Assembly: GCA_958496175.1 (NCBI GenBank)
Contig: OY292274.1
Span: 35,875,482 to 35,939,481 of the forward strand
Direction of reading: 5' to 3'
From: Sisyra terminalis
Taxonomy: Eukaryota > Arthropoda > Insecta > Neuroptera > Sisyridae
Length of the DNA: 64,000 bases
Both the position numbers and the translations under genes were made by a program. The notes under the pieces were generated by a model. The model was not told where the DNA came from. It worked only from the letters and a program-made list of their open reading frames with translations, and searched no databases. Shown here in pieces: positions 11,895 through 23,000 of this stretch. Each line of letters starts with the position of its first letter. The first letter of the stretch is position 1.

Positions 11895-12761
11895 TCCAAG
11901 TGATCCCTTACGTATTCAAAACGTTGGTAGGGGTAAGACGGACTTTGATTATTAAATGTGAAATTTCGATTGTTTATTAAACGTTATCCCGTACAAATTT
12001 TGATACCGTTTTTCACTCTTTTAGGGGAGGAATTTTCAAAAACCCTTTCTTATTATATATCTGCATCGTATAAGGAAAACACTTTCCAAACTTCATCGAC
12101 ACAAATGTGCACTTTTATATTTGAAAGTACAATGTAAAACGAAAAAAAATAATGACCTTCTTTATGTTAATTAACATGACTAAAAGGCTATTCGATCTCG
12201 CACATTTGGACGTTGTACATACAAAATTGTTGGATATAGATGGAAAGCATGGAAGTAAATTCGAATATTTTATTTATTTTCAATAACAATAATTGGTTTT
12301 CAAATTGTTCTAAATATCGAAGAAAAGTTAGTATGGAAGATTTTTTATTTGAAATGACAATGAAATATATGGCAAAAAATTGCTACCTTAATGCTTTTCA
12401 GCCGAATATATAATTACTCCAGATCACAACCATGGATTCATAAAAAAATAGATTTTAAAAAGTTTGATTGTTGGAAAACGAACCAAAATTTAAAATCGCC
12501 TATTTGGTATAAGTACTACATAAGTATTAAACTTTCATACTAATTTAGTGAAATGACGTTATTTAAAATTTTGTTATTAAAACGATATAAAAAAACTTAT
12601 ATTTTATTTCTTAATATAATTTTAGATAAACTTTTTTTTTATATTAACAACACTGATTATTAAATTTAAAATTTCGGTTGTTGATTAACTCTACATTATC
12701 TCATATTAAACATTTTATTGAGATAAAACCTTTAGTTGCGAATGCAACAGGCAACTACTAG
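11895..12761 (+). mobile_element. Helitron family I, plus-strand copy
   Basis: The sequence matches the complement of the tandem units at 27555-30975 over most of its length. It ends in the hairpin GTTGCGAATGCAAC followed by AGGCAACTACTAG, the same terminus as those units. A short 5' piece (ATTCAAAACGTTGGTAGG) is joined to a later part, so there is an internal deletion. Non-autonomous; no RepHel protein. Confidence 0.75.
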
Positions 12762-14740
12762 TTTTATATATTAGTATACATAGATAGCAAGTTTATAATA
12801 AGAAAGTATTCTGGGTATTATTATTTTTTTAAAAAACCTTCGTAGTTCACTGTAGACCCAACTTACCGTTTACTGTAAACTATAGGTTGGATGGATTGAA
12901 CCATTTAACAAAAACAATAAAATAAAACAAATAACTTAGTAAAAAAGTAAATTTTTAATCAATTTCGATAGATAAAATTAAAGCTTATGAAATAGCACTA
13001 ATTCATTCGAAATAAATCTATAATACATTTACACACAATTATAAGCTTCTGAATTTTCAATGGTTTACTATTCAACTTTCAACCCTACATGAAAACCTTT
13101 AAAATTGACAAAATTAAAAATTCCTAATTTCATAAAAAAAAAACTCAATTTTAATTAATCCAGGCCACGTTTTTTTACGAAAGTTCATCCACTTTTACTT
13201 GCAATGATAACAATTTTCCAATAAGTTGTAGTTATTTATTCAATGTTTTATTTATGTTTTCTGCAATTCGGAAGTATAACTTTACAAACGTTTAATAAAT
13301 TGGGATATATTTAAGTTATATTTGCATTATAGTAGTCGGTGGTTGTAACAGAGAATTGGTAATTTGTTCAATGAAAAATTTGAGAACACTATGAAGAATA
13401 TAAGCAAAAATTCGCGACATAAAATCCATAAATATATTTTCTTTTGTATTTCAAAGGATGGGCCTGAATCGTTCTATATTGTAAAAAAGACAGTGACATT
13501 TTATAAAAAATTTAACGAACTTAGTTAATCCAAATCATCAAGGAAATTCAGTAGATATTTAAACAATTAAACAGTTATATTTTTAACAAATTACCCGAGT
13601 GTTAAAGACTGTTAAAGAAATTTTCAAAAAGTATTTTTTTATAAGTTTTAAAACATTGGAGTAAGCAAATTTTGTATAAGTAAAATACAATTCATACGTT
13701 TACGTTTACATTTACATTTACGTTTCGTCTTTATTCTTAAGCTTGATAAAGTCTTAAGAATAAAGACGAAACATTGCCAATAAATGATAGTTTAAACTGA
13801 TCTAACTATTTTTTCCAATTACCTGTGATCCTGATTCTATCGTAAAATACAATATTATTTTATAAAATTTTTGATACTTTATACCTCATTTTTTTCATTC
13901 AAATTGACTTTCCATTTACTGACTCATAAAAAATATTTTTCTTTTAAACTTATGAAATCGCCGAAAGAAGCGCCAATAAGAAAGTTTCCAGAGTGATCTG
14001 AAGATTTTTAAGTTATAACCTCATTATAGGTGTATAACGGATTTATTGAATAAGAAATATGTAAGAATGAATAAAGCAAAGGAAAGAATAAATCTGTAGG
14101 AATGTAGAAAAGCTTCAAAGCTTTACCCATGAGTATAAAAAGGCTAGTAGTAGGTTTTGGATAATTTTTTTTATCTCTTAATATTTTAGTATGCTATTTA
14201 CCATTTTATTCTGCTTTTGCAAAAAAAAAAATCCAACATCTTGGGAAAAATGTATTTTTGTAGAATATAAACCAAATATATGTATATAAACTTTGAACTG
14301 ACCTGTGTATATAGCAAATTCATGCTGATCCGGGTATAAATATTAAAAATTAAAAAAAATTTATATAGCTTACATAGTAGGACCATAGCCTAAATTTGAG
14401 CGTTAAGTGGATTATAAACAGATTAATAATCAAAGGTATTTTGAAAATACATAGTACGCATTTAGGGGCACGGTAGAGCCCTCCACCAAAATGAGCCACA
14501 ACTCACAATAAAGCAGGACTCTACCAACTTTTTCTCAGTATTTCGTCGTATTTTCAAAGCTTCACCCTGTAGAATACTATGTAACTCTAACTTTCAGGAT
14601 AATATTAAATTACCTGATTTAGCAAATATCTTAGAAGTCAAATATCTAGACTCAACAAGTTTCTTTTGTGTAATTTTTATATCTATGATTTTATTAGTAC
14701 CTTACAATACTTCAATTTTGCCAGTTACTCATCAAATCTA
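12762..14740. other. No gene seen; one perfect hairpin
   Basis: AT-rich sequence without a recognised gene. The only clear structure is the hairpin at 13722-13772, entered separately. Confidence 0.4.
13722..13772. repeat. Perfect 20-bp inverted repeat
   Basis: GTTTCGTCTTTATTCTTAAG at 13722-13741 is followed after 11 nt by its exact complement at 13753-13772. Just upstream is a degenerate hexamer tract (TTTACG/TTTACA repeats). It may be a transposon remnant or a structured RNA; no gene is near. Confidence 0.7.
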
Positions 14741-15535
14741 CAGTGGTGATGAGCAACCTCCGGCCCGCGTGAGGGTCCGGCCCAATCCGGCCCGCGAAAC
14801 TTTTAGGAAGAATAATAAATATTTTTTTTAAATCAAAAACTTTTAACCAACTTAATTAATATAATTTGTCTTGTTTAAATGAAACACATAAATCAGCTTA
14901 TTTATTCATAATTTAGTATTCAAATTATAACAAAGATAATTCCAATGCAGTAGCTGATTATGCCAAATAAAGGTGGACACGTACAATATATATAGAACCG
15001 AGCACCATCCTACGTTTAACCATACCTACGTTTAATACTTCAAACACTGGATTGTTGATAAGAGGTTTGAAGCCACTCCGGTCCGTTATTTTGCCTTCCA
15101 AATATAGGAAATAATAATTGTGTCGAATACTTGGGCGCTTCAAATATAACGTTCCCTAATAGCATATAAGTAAAAATATTTCAGAACTTTCATAACTCAC
15201 ACCGGTTTGGAAAGCAACCTGAGTTTAAGCACTACATAAATCAAACCGGACATTGTATTGCTATCAAAATCAACACTGCGACAGAGATCCCATTAATTAA
15301 AATTAAAAATCCGTAATCGGGAAATATTGAAAATTTGGCCAATATGAGGATCGAACACCTACCAGTTTTGGAGCGGTCACCTAGATCACTCGGCCACCAG
15401 TAGACATACTTTGTTTTTATATTTTCCAAAAAAAAACCATATAAGTAACAAGAATTTGTCAATTTTCTGTCTGGCCGCGGGTGGAAATTAGACTATAACC
15501 TGGCCCCCAAATACACAAAAATGTGCCCACCTCTG
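14741..15535. mobile_element. hAT-type element with nested SINE
   Basis: The left end reads CAGTGGTGATGAGCAACC with GGCCCGCG blocks inside. The complement of the right end reads CAGAGGTGGGCACATT. An exact octamer ATCTACAG occurs at 14736-14743 and 15536-15543. It overlaps the CAG of the left end, so the left terminal CAG may have been lost or merged with the duplication. A SINE lies inside. Confidence 0.65.
15284..15405 (-). repeat. tRNA-derived SINE (family S)
   Basis: On the minus strand it reads GTCTACTGGTGGCCGAGTGA, then GGTGACCGCTCCAAAACTGG and a damaged box B. It is similar to the copy at 4560-4719. Confidence 0.65.
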
Positions 15536-15543
15536 ATCTACAG

Positions 15544-17549
15544 TATAGAATTGATATGTAAGCTAGAATTTATTTGCAAACAAAGAAAAAAAATCTGTAG
15601 TTTTTACTTTCCAATCATTACAATTATCAAATACAAACATTAATTATATCGTGCTTTGTCTGCATTGATAAAAAAATGCTTATGATTTTTTTCAAAATGA
15701 ATAGATAAAAATCACTCTAAAATATACTATTTTGCAAAATTTGGTAATAAAATACATATTTTTACAAAAAAACATATCGATATAAAAATCATTCGCTTGT
15801 AGTTTTCTTTAAATAAACAGATAAGTAAGTACTATTAAATAAACCAAATCTGCAAAAAAATAAGAATCAAATTGGTTAAAATGATCATAATAAATTATAA
15901 TAAATGTGCTTAAAAAGTAATTTCATCTAAGTCAGGATGTGGATATCATTGAATAAATAAATGCAATAACTTTTATGTACCTATTCAACTTCTTGAAAAA
16001 ATAAACATTTTTGCCATTTTAACATCTCTAATGTGAGATATTAACTTTAAATAAACATAAAAATATTGAAATGAATAAAATAGTTTACGGAGACATTTTT
16101 CGAAGAATAATGCCTATAATGTTTAGTTTTATCGTGAAAAGACAAAACAAAAATAAAAAATTAAGGTAGCCAAAGACAGTCAAAGATAACAATAATTGTT
16201 TATATAAATAAAACATTATGATTGGGTTTCAATAATCGAAATATCCCCCTTTAAGGGAAAAAATTAGTATATAAAGAAGAAATTAAACGGTTTTTAATTA
16301 GTTTGTTTTCGACAAGATATTGGGTCATATTGTACACTCGTCTATTCTAAAGTATCCAAAGTTAAAGCTGAATTGTTAGTGGAATTTAAAGTGATAAAGT
16401 GCTGTATTTTTTAAATTGCAAGTTTAATTGGTGGATCTACAACAATTTTTGAAGTAAAATTTTTTTTTCTTAAGCATCGAAATAATCAAAGTGCTTTTTA
16501 GGACCGCTATTTTCACTCATGAATTGATAAATAATATCCTTAAGATAGCTATTTAAGTGGCAAAAATTATCTATTTGATAAATTCTTTATATTTACCCAA
16601 CACATATCACTATTATTAGATGAAATACGCATGAATTCTGTACCATCCGGGTATTTTTTTTCTGAAAACGTTACTATCTATAATGGATGTGAAAATAACG
16701 ATCCTTAATATAATTAAATACTTTTTTATAGCAACTTTGAAACTTAGAAGAGATGGTTTAATTCATTTAAGTTGAAAACTAGTGTGTGGATCATAACAAT
16801 GTAGTATATTTTAAAAATACCTTGTTATGATCGTCACATTGTTTTTCATACTTTACAATCTTCGTTCTATTTCCATAAACTATTGCAGAAAATATATCGT
16901 AAGCATAAAATTTAAGTTACAAATTCGCTTTTGCAATACACGAATTGATAATTCTTGAAAAATTCGCGTTTCAAAAGGGATTTGAAATGTATAAAACAGT
17001 CATCAAACTCCAAACTCAATATATACTTACTAATACTATATAATATGCACTTTTTAATTTTATTCTATTTTTGGATATTCATATATACCCAAACTATATT
17101 GATACATAATCAGGAAGCATCAGTCAGCATTTTTGAAACGTATTTCTCCTTCTTTTATCGTGCTAGTTGGAAATATTTTGAATATTTCTTTTTTCCCATA
17201 AATTGGTCTAAATGTAATATTATAGTTGTGCTGGGACCATAGCACAGCACTTAAACAGCGACATGGTACGCTTATTGTGACCGCATATTTTTTTAGATGT
17301 AGGTACCTACCTTTCGCTTCGACATCACGATGAACATGACTACTTATTTTTTTGTATTTTTTACGTTTATTATAATTAAATTTTACTTTCAAAAATACTG
17401 GTACATAAATGATGTTCACCTTTCGACCGACATTCTGAAATAAGCCACTAAGCTCCACAAAGCTAGGGACTTTTTAACGCTGTACCCAGCACTTTTTGCT
17501 CTATAATCTATTCATGTCATATCGTTGTTTTGAAAGTACAATAAAGTAG
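15544..17549. other. No gene seen
   Basis: AT-rich sequence with only short frames (for example 95 codons at 16955 and 112 codons at 17120 minus) that show no domain and low-complexity composition. I do not call them genes. Confidence 0.4.
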
Positions 17550-17557
17550 ACATAGAT

Positions 17558-18457
17558 TAGTGTCCGACCGAACTTTCGGTTTCGGCAAAAAACGAGTTTC
17601 GGCTTAAATTCGGTTTCAGCTGTCGTCAAGCCGAAACTACGATCGAAACCAAAACTGAATTCGAGAAATGATAATGTTGAGAAATAATTGTTTCTCATTA
17701 TGAATACTGATCTAATTATCATTTATTGATTCATTAAAAGTTTTTTTGATACGAAGTTAAATTCATAAAGTTCATTAACTTTTTCTTTAAAAGAATACGT
17801 ACCTTACCTATTAAAGTTTAGAAGAAATTATTTTATTTTGATAATGCAAGGAAGTATTTTCTATTGTGTTTTATGCATCTAAACATATTAGGTCAAAAAT
17901 AATTGTTTTGTAACTTTTTTTTCAATTGTTATTTAGCGCCGCTTTATAATTACTAAGGTCTTTAGTGCCTCTAGAGTTAATAAAAATCCGTAAAAAAGAA
18001 ATATCGAAAATTTGCTCAATACGAGATTCGAACCAAGCACCTACCAGTTTTGGAACGGTTTATGTTATTCGTTATGTTATTTTATGACGGTTATGTTATT
18101 TCGGTTTATGTTTATTTTTTTGTTATTCGTTCTATGGTCAAGTGCACTTATGGTACCCTGATGCAGATCGTGCACAAAACGTAAAGAAAATAAAAAAAAA
18201 TATTCGTTACTAATATCAAAAAGAAATATTAAGTGTATTTGCTTCAATCAACCCCTTATTTTAAAAAGCCTTAATAATTTATTTGAAATACGAAGTGAGT
18301 TAGCTCAAATATCAGAGACTAAATGAATAATAAATACCAATAGGATTTAAAAGTAAAGACTGACTAATTGTGATTAACTTTTTTTTCACACGAAAAAATG
18401 ACCTTATATGGGAAGTTTTGGTTTTCGGCTGTAAAATCTAGTTTCGGTCGGATATTA
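17558..18457. mobile_element. hAT-type element (CCGACCGAAA ends)
   Basis: The left end reads TAGTGTCCGACCGAAC and the complement of the right end TAATATCCGACCGAAAC. Flanking octamers ACATAGAT (17550-17557) and ACATAGTT (18458-18465) match 7 of 8. Both subterminal regions are rich in CCGAAAC/GTTTCGG. A truncated SINE is nested inside. About 290 bp of the same family recurs in the NDUFS7 intron at 38192-38485. No transposase frame. Confidence 0.78.
17937..18060 (-). repeat. tRNA-derived SINE fragment (family S)
   Basis: The minus strand keeps the box B-like GGTTCGAATCTCG and the body (CTCTAGAGGCACTAAAGACC), but the box A head is missing beyond 18060. Confidence 0.65.
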
Positions 18458-18620
18458 ACATAGTTATTATACTTTTAGGGCAGTAAATTCAGTTTGATTC
18501 AGCCAAATATAAGCGTAATCAAGCTAGAAAAAGTTCAGAATTGATGAATTTTTATATTTGTTATGATATTTAAATCACTTTTTGATCCACAACTAGAAAA
18601 ACATATCTTTTATTGTTCAC

Positions 18621-19380
18621 TAGGGGAACCTGGGGCGGAACGGGGGCGGAACGCCCCACCCCCTGGGGCACAATGGAAAATGAGCCTGGGGCGTAATGGG
18701 ATACTTGTTATTGGCATAGTTTGCAGATGAAGACACTTTCATCGTCGTCACTGTTTAGCTTAGCCCATACCAAATGTGCCCATTTTTGACAAACACTCCA
18801 GGAACACCAGCTTTCATTAGGTTTGTAGTATAAATCCTGACAGTATAAGCAGATTACCTCTGCATCTTCCGACCTTTCTTATATATGGATTGTCGGCTAG
18901 TTTTTTTTATATATGTACGCACTCTACGGATAAAATAAAAATGTCCATCTGAATGGGAAATACTATCTGAATGGTATATCCCATTCTGCCCCACCCATTG
19001 TGCCCCAAAGCACCTTTGCCATAAGCACGACTCTTATGGCAGGAAGTATTGGCTATATTTGGTTATATATCATTAGGCTTTTAGTTAGTCAACAGTATGT
19101 TTCAACAAACATGTCATGTTAATATTCAAACAAAAAATAGAACATAGGATAATTACCTTAGTGTGCATAATTACTTTGCAAAAATTAGAATTCGGAAACG
19201 TTTACTTCGACTTTTGATAAAAATAAAAAGAACTCTCTCTTTACTGGCGATAGCCACTTCTTATAACGCAGCACAGTTAATTGAACAATGAGTATAATTT
19301 TTACGCGTTGTCACCTGTAGCAAGCGCTAATTCCATTTCCCATCCCGCCCCAGTACCCCATTCCATCCCGTGTTCCCATA
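18621..19380. mobile_element. TIR element with GGGGCGGAA-rich ends
   Basis: The left end reads TAGGGGAACCTGGGGCGGAA and the complement of the right end TATGGGAACACGGGATGGAA (15 of 20 match). TA lies at both outer ends, so a TA duplication of the Tc/mariner type is possible. The interior holds further GTGGGGCA-type words, complementary to one another. It is GC-richer than its surroundings and has no long frame. Confidence 0.5.
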
Positions 19381-19736
19381 CTTCTATTTTAGACAATAGA
19401 TAATCAGAAAATTCATATAATCTCGATTAATTTTTTTGTTAATCAGTATAGTTGAAAGCAACAAATATAGGATATAATTTTTCACACCTTTTTTCCAACT
19501 ATAGGTAACTTATGATACAAACTTCATAAGCAACAGATTTGTTTTTTGGCGACTAATTAGCAACAAATTCTTTCATCGGTTTTTTTTTCAATTCCGATAA
19601 CTCTTCGTCGCTACTTTTATGGATTTAATAAAATTAGTTACTTATTGTGTAACTAAATAATATTCTTTCTCTCGTTGGCTTTATAGTCACTTTGTAGGAA
19701 TCATAACTTGAACATCCACACGTGGGCATACGCTAC

Positions 19737-19806
19737 TTCGACCCGCCGTTACTTTTGTACCCAGTCTCTCCTATGTTACGCTGACGAAGTCGCGGGCATC
19801 AGCTAG
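19737..19806 (+). mobile_element. Helitron family II 3' terminus
   Basis: It ends ACGCTGACGAAGTCGCGGGC followed by ATCAGCTAG and a T, with a small stem (CGC/GCG) 12 nt before the end. This is a Helitron-type terminus. The matching 5' end was not found. Confidence 0.6.
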
Positions 19807-20006
19807 TGAACAAATAAATCTTACTATTAATATAACAATTAATCTTTAATTAGAAAAATATTCACTGAAGAAAATATTTCTATAAATCCATAATCAATAA
19901 TTTGTTTAAAACTTTTCCATAGATACCGTCAAAGATCCTTATAAATATAGCATTAAAATTTCAAAAAGAGAAATTTTTATCAAACTGAATACATTAAATA
20001 CGTTAA

Positions 20007-23000
20007 ATGACATTTACCACTACCCAAACGGTTAGTACAAATTATTGCATAGAAGGATTTCAATGAACAGTGTCATTACATTAATTTCAACCAAACATCT
20101 TTTTAGCCCTACGCAAGGTACAATCATTTATGTACTTTACCTCTTGATAATTCTCAACAAAAATCAGACGAGAGGCTTTGGTCAAAAATTAAATCCAAAT
20201 GGCATATGCTTTGTATGGTTTCCTACGCAATTCCACAATCAAATTTTTACCGTTCAAAACACAGTCTCAAAAAGGAGTATATTAAGAAGTCATCGTACAA
20301 CATTATCATCCATCCCTTAAGCAACTTTAGGTGGGTCCACAAAAAAAAATCGATTTAAAAAAACTATCGTATACGAACATGTATTTTACCCATTTTAGGT
20401 TTCTTTGGCTATCTTTCATGATTATTATTTTAATCTACGATGTGCTTTCAAGATTTTTCGTTGACTTTTTCCAGACGAAATTCACGACAACATTTTCTAT
20501 CATAAGATATCTCGTTATCGCTTTTCAGATTATGGATATCATACTTTATTTCTTCATTGGAAATTATGATAGGAATTTAAACCTGGTTTTTTTCAACAAA
20601 AAAGATATTTTCAGGTATGTTTTTGGTTAATATAAAGGTATCATAATATTCAAAATCACAAAATTGTTTTTTTTTTTTGTTTTGATAGAAATAATATGAG
20701 AAAACATTTTTGGATACAATTGTTCAGTTTATCTTTGTTTCATAACACAATTTTAGAACCTGTGAAAATTAACGAGCTTTGTAAAGTATTTTTGATATGC
20801 AGATATGGATATTTTCTTGGAAGAGTAAGAGAAAAATAAGAGGGATACCTAACTTACTCAAAATTTATAAATTCATCATGTTAGCGCTACACTTTGGAAA
20901 TTTGTAAAAAATATTTACCAAATAATTTGTTTTTTTTTTTGGTTCTTAAATAGTTTTAGAGAAAAAAAAATTGTTCCTCGTATATTTTCCAGAAAACTCA
21001 TATGTAGTGCTAACTTGATGCTTAAAGCTTTTCCATAAATATTGATAACTTGATGAATGTAAAATTTAAAAATATCTCTTTTTTGTGAAATTCAATCAAA
21101 TTATAAAAAAATAAGCGAAAAAATAAAAAAAAACAATAAGTAATATTAGATCAAAAAATAAATGTTTTGCAAAATCCTAAGCTTTTTCACATGAGCTTGC
21201 AAATGTACCTACACTTTTTCTTTTACCTGTATGATTTTTTTCTGTGAGTAAATTGTTTCTTGAGGCGTAAAAGTTACCTATTTCATAATCTGAATATCAC
21301 TCATTTCTCAAATCTTTTAGTTTGCAAATATAAAAAGGTTTAGTAAAGATGGACATTTTTCAAATTCAAGAAAGGAAGAACCAAGAAAGTAGATCTACTA
21401 TTAGTTATATCAAAATATCGTTTAATCATTCTTATTTTCCTTTTAACCTACTATTTTTTTTCTAATTAAAGACTTATTCATTTATTTTAATTTCCTTATG
21501 TTCCTTATGTTAATAAACTACTCCGACTAACGTGATGTTATCCTATTTGATCGAATAAAGAAACTATTTTCATTGATTTTTTTCAGGGAACCAACAAAAA
21601 ATACATAGGAAAGGTGGCTCATGTTCCTTTTAGCGACGTGAATATCTAGCGACATTTCATTCTCAAGATTTTAATTTAAGGGAGTATTTTAGTCTAGAGG
21701 CCTGAATTTCGATCGTTTTTTGGCAAGAAACAATTGATATTTTTAGTAACCATATTTTTATCATTTGTTTATTTATATTTGAAGAGTACACAAAATAAAT
21801 TTTAAAAAAATCATTGAGTTATGTGTCCTTGAAGTAGAGGAGGAAAAAAAAGCCGTGTCCTCGTAGTCATGATTTCTACCTTTGTGGTCATCTAAAAAAT
21901 AAAACTGATGAATTCTTAATTAGTACGAATGTCGTTACCGTAAGAAGCTGTAAAACTGAAAAAAAATGTTTTTTTCATAAAATGGCGGCTACTCAAAATA
22001 AAGGTCAATTTTTTCACCAATTTTTTAACTACAAATTTTTTTTTAAAAATTATAAATTTCAAATTTTCATTTTTTGTCGCTTCATACGATAGAGAGATAT
22101 TTAAAGAATATTCATGCCAAATTTCAATTAGATCGGCTGATTAGAACTTGAGATATATTGTGGAAACTGCATCGAAAAAAGTAGTTTCAAGAAAACCGCG
22201 TTTTGAGGTTTACGTTAAGTTTCAGGCAGCGTAACTGATAGAATAATATGTATAACTTACATTCTGTTGCAGTCGTCCGCTCAACCGGTCTAGTTGCTAC
22301 ACTAAAACGGCTATAACTTCGGAAATTATTTGAATTTTGAAAAATCCTTTTAAGGAGAATATTTTTGAATATCTAAACTATCAAATTAAGAAAAAAAAAA
22401 GATTTTTTCAAATTCCTAGACTAGAATACTTCCTTAATTTACGAATAAATTGGGTCATAATAAATATTTATCAGCAAAAAAAAGTAGTTTTACGATACCT
22501 AACAGAATAGAATCAACAACAAAATCATGAATTATATTTAAAAAAAAGTCGAAAATGTAATGTTCCCAGATAGTGGCGTCACTAAAAGGGATATGAGCCA
22601 GAAAGACAGATATATATTTATATCTATATATATAAAAGAAAGTCGTGTTAGTTACACTATTTATAACTCAAGAACGGCTGAACCGATTTGACTGAAAATT
22701 AGTAGGGAGATAGCTAAGAGCTAGGGGAAGGACATAGGATACTTTTTACCCCGTTCCCGTGGGACGTGCCTTTTTGAAATGAAAATGTTTTTATACTTAA
22801 TAAACACTTTATAGAATTATACGGTAATAGCACATTCGCTTACGTATCTGATATTCTAATGCTCACAATAAAGAGACGTGGGTTCGAATCCTAAAGTAAC
22901 CTTTTTTTTTATTTATTTTTTTACAAAATTGTTGAAAATAAATCCTTAGGGTTGCCCGATAAGGAAATATTAACGAAAAAAGTAACAGTAGTAGTAAAAA

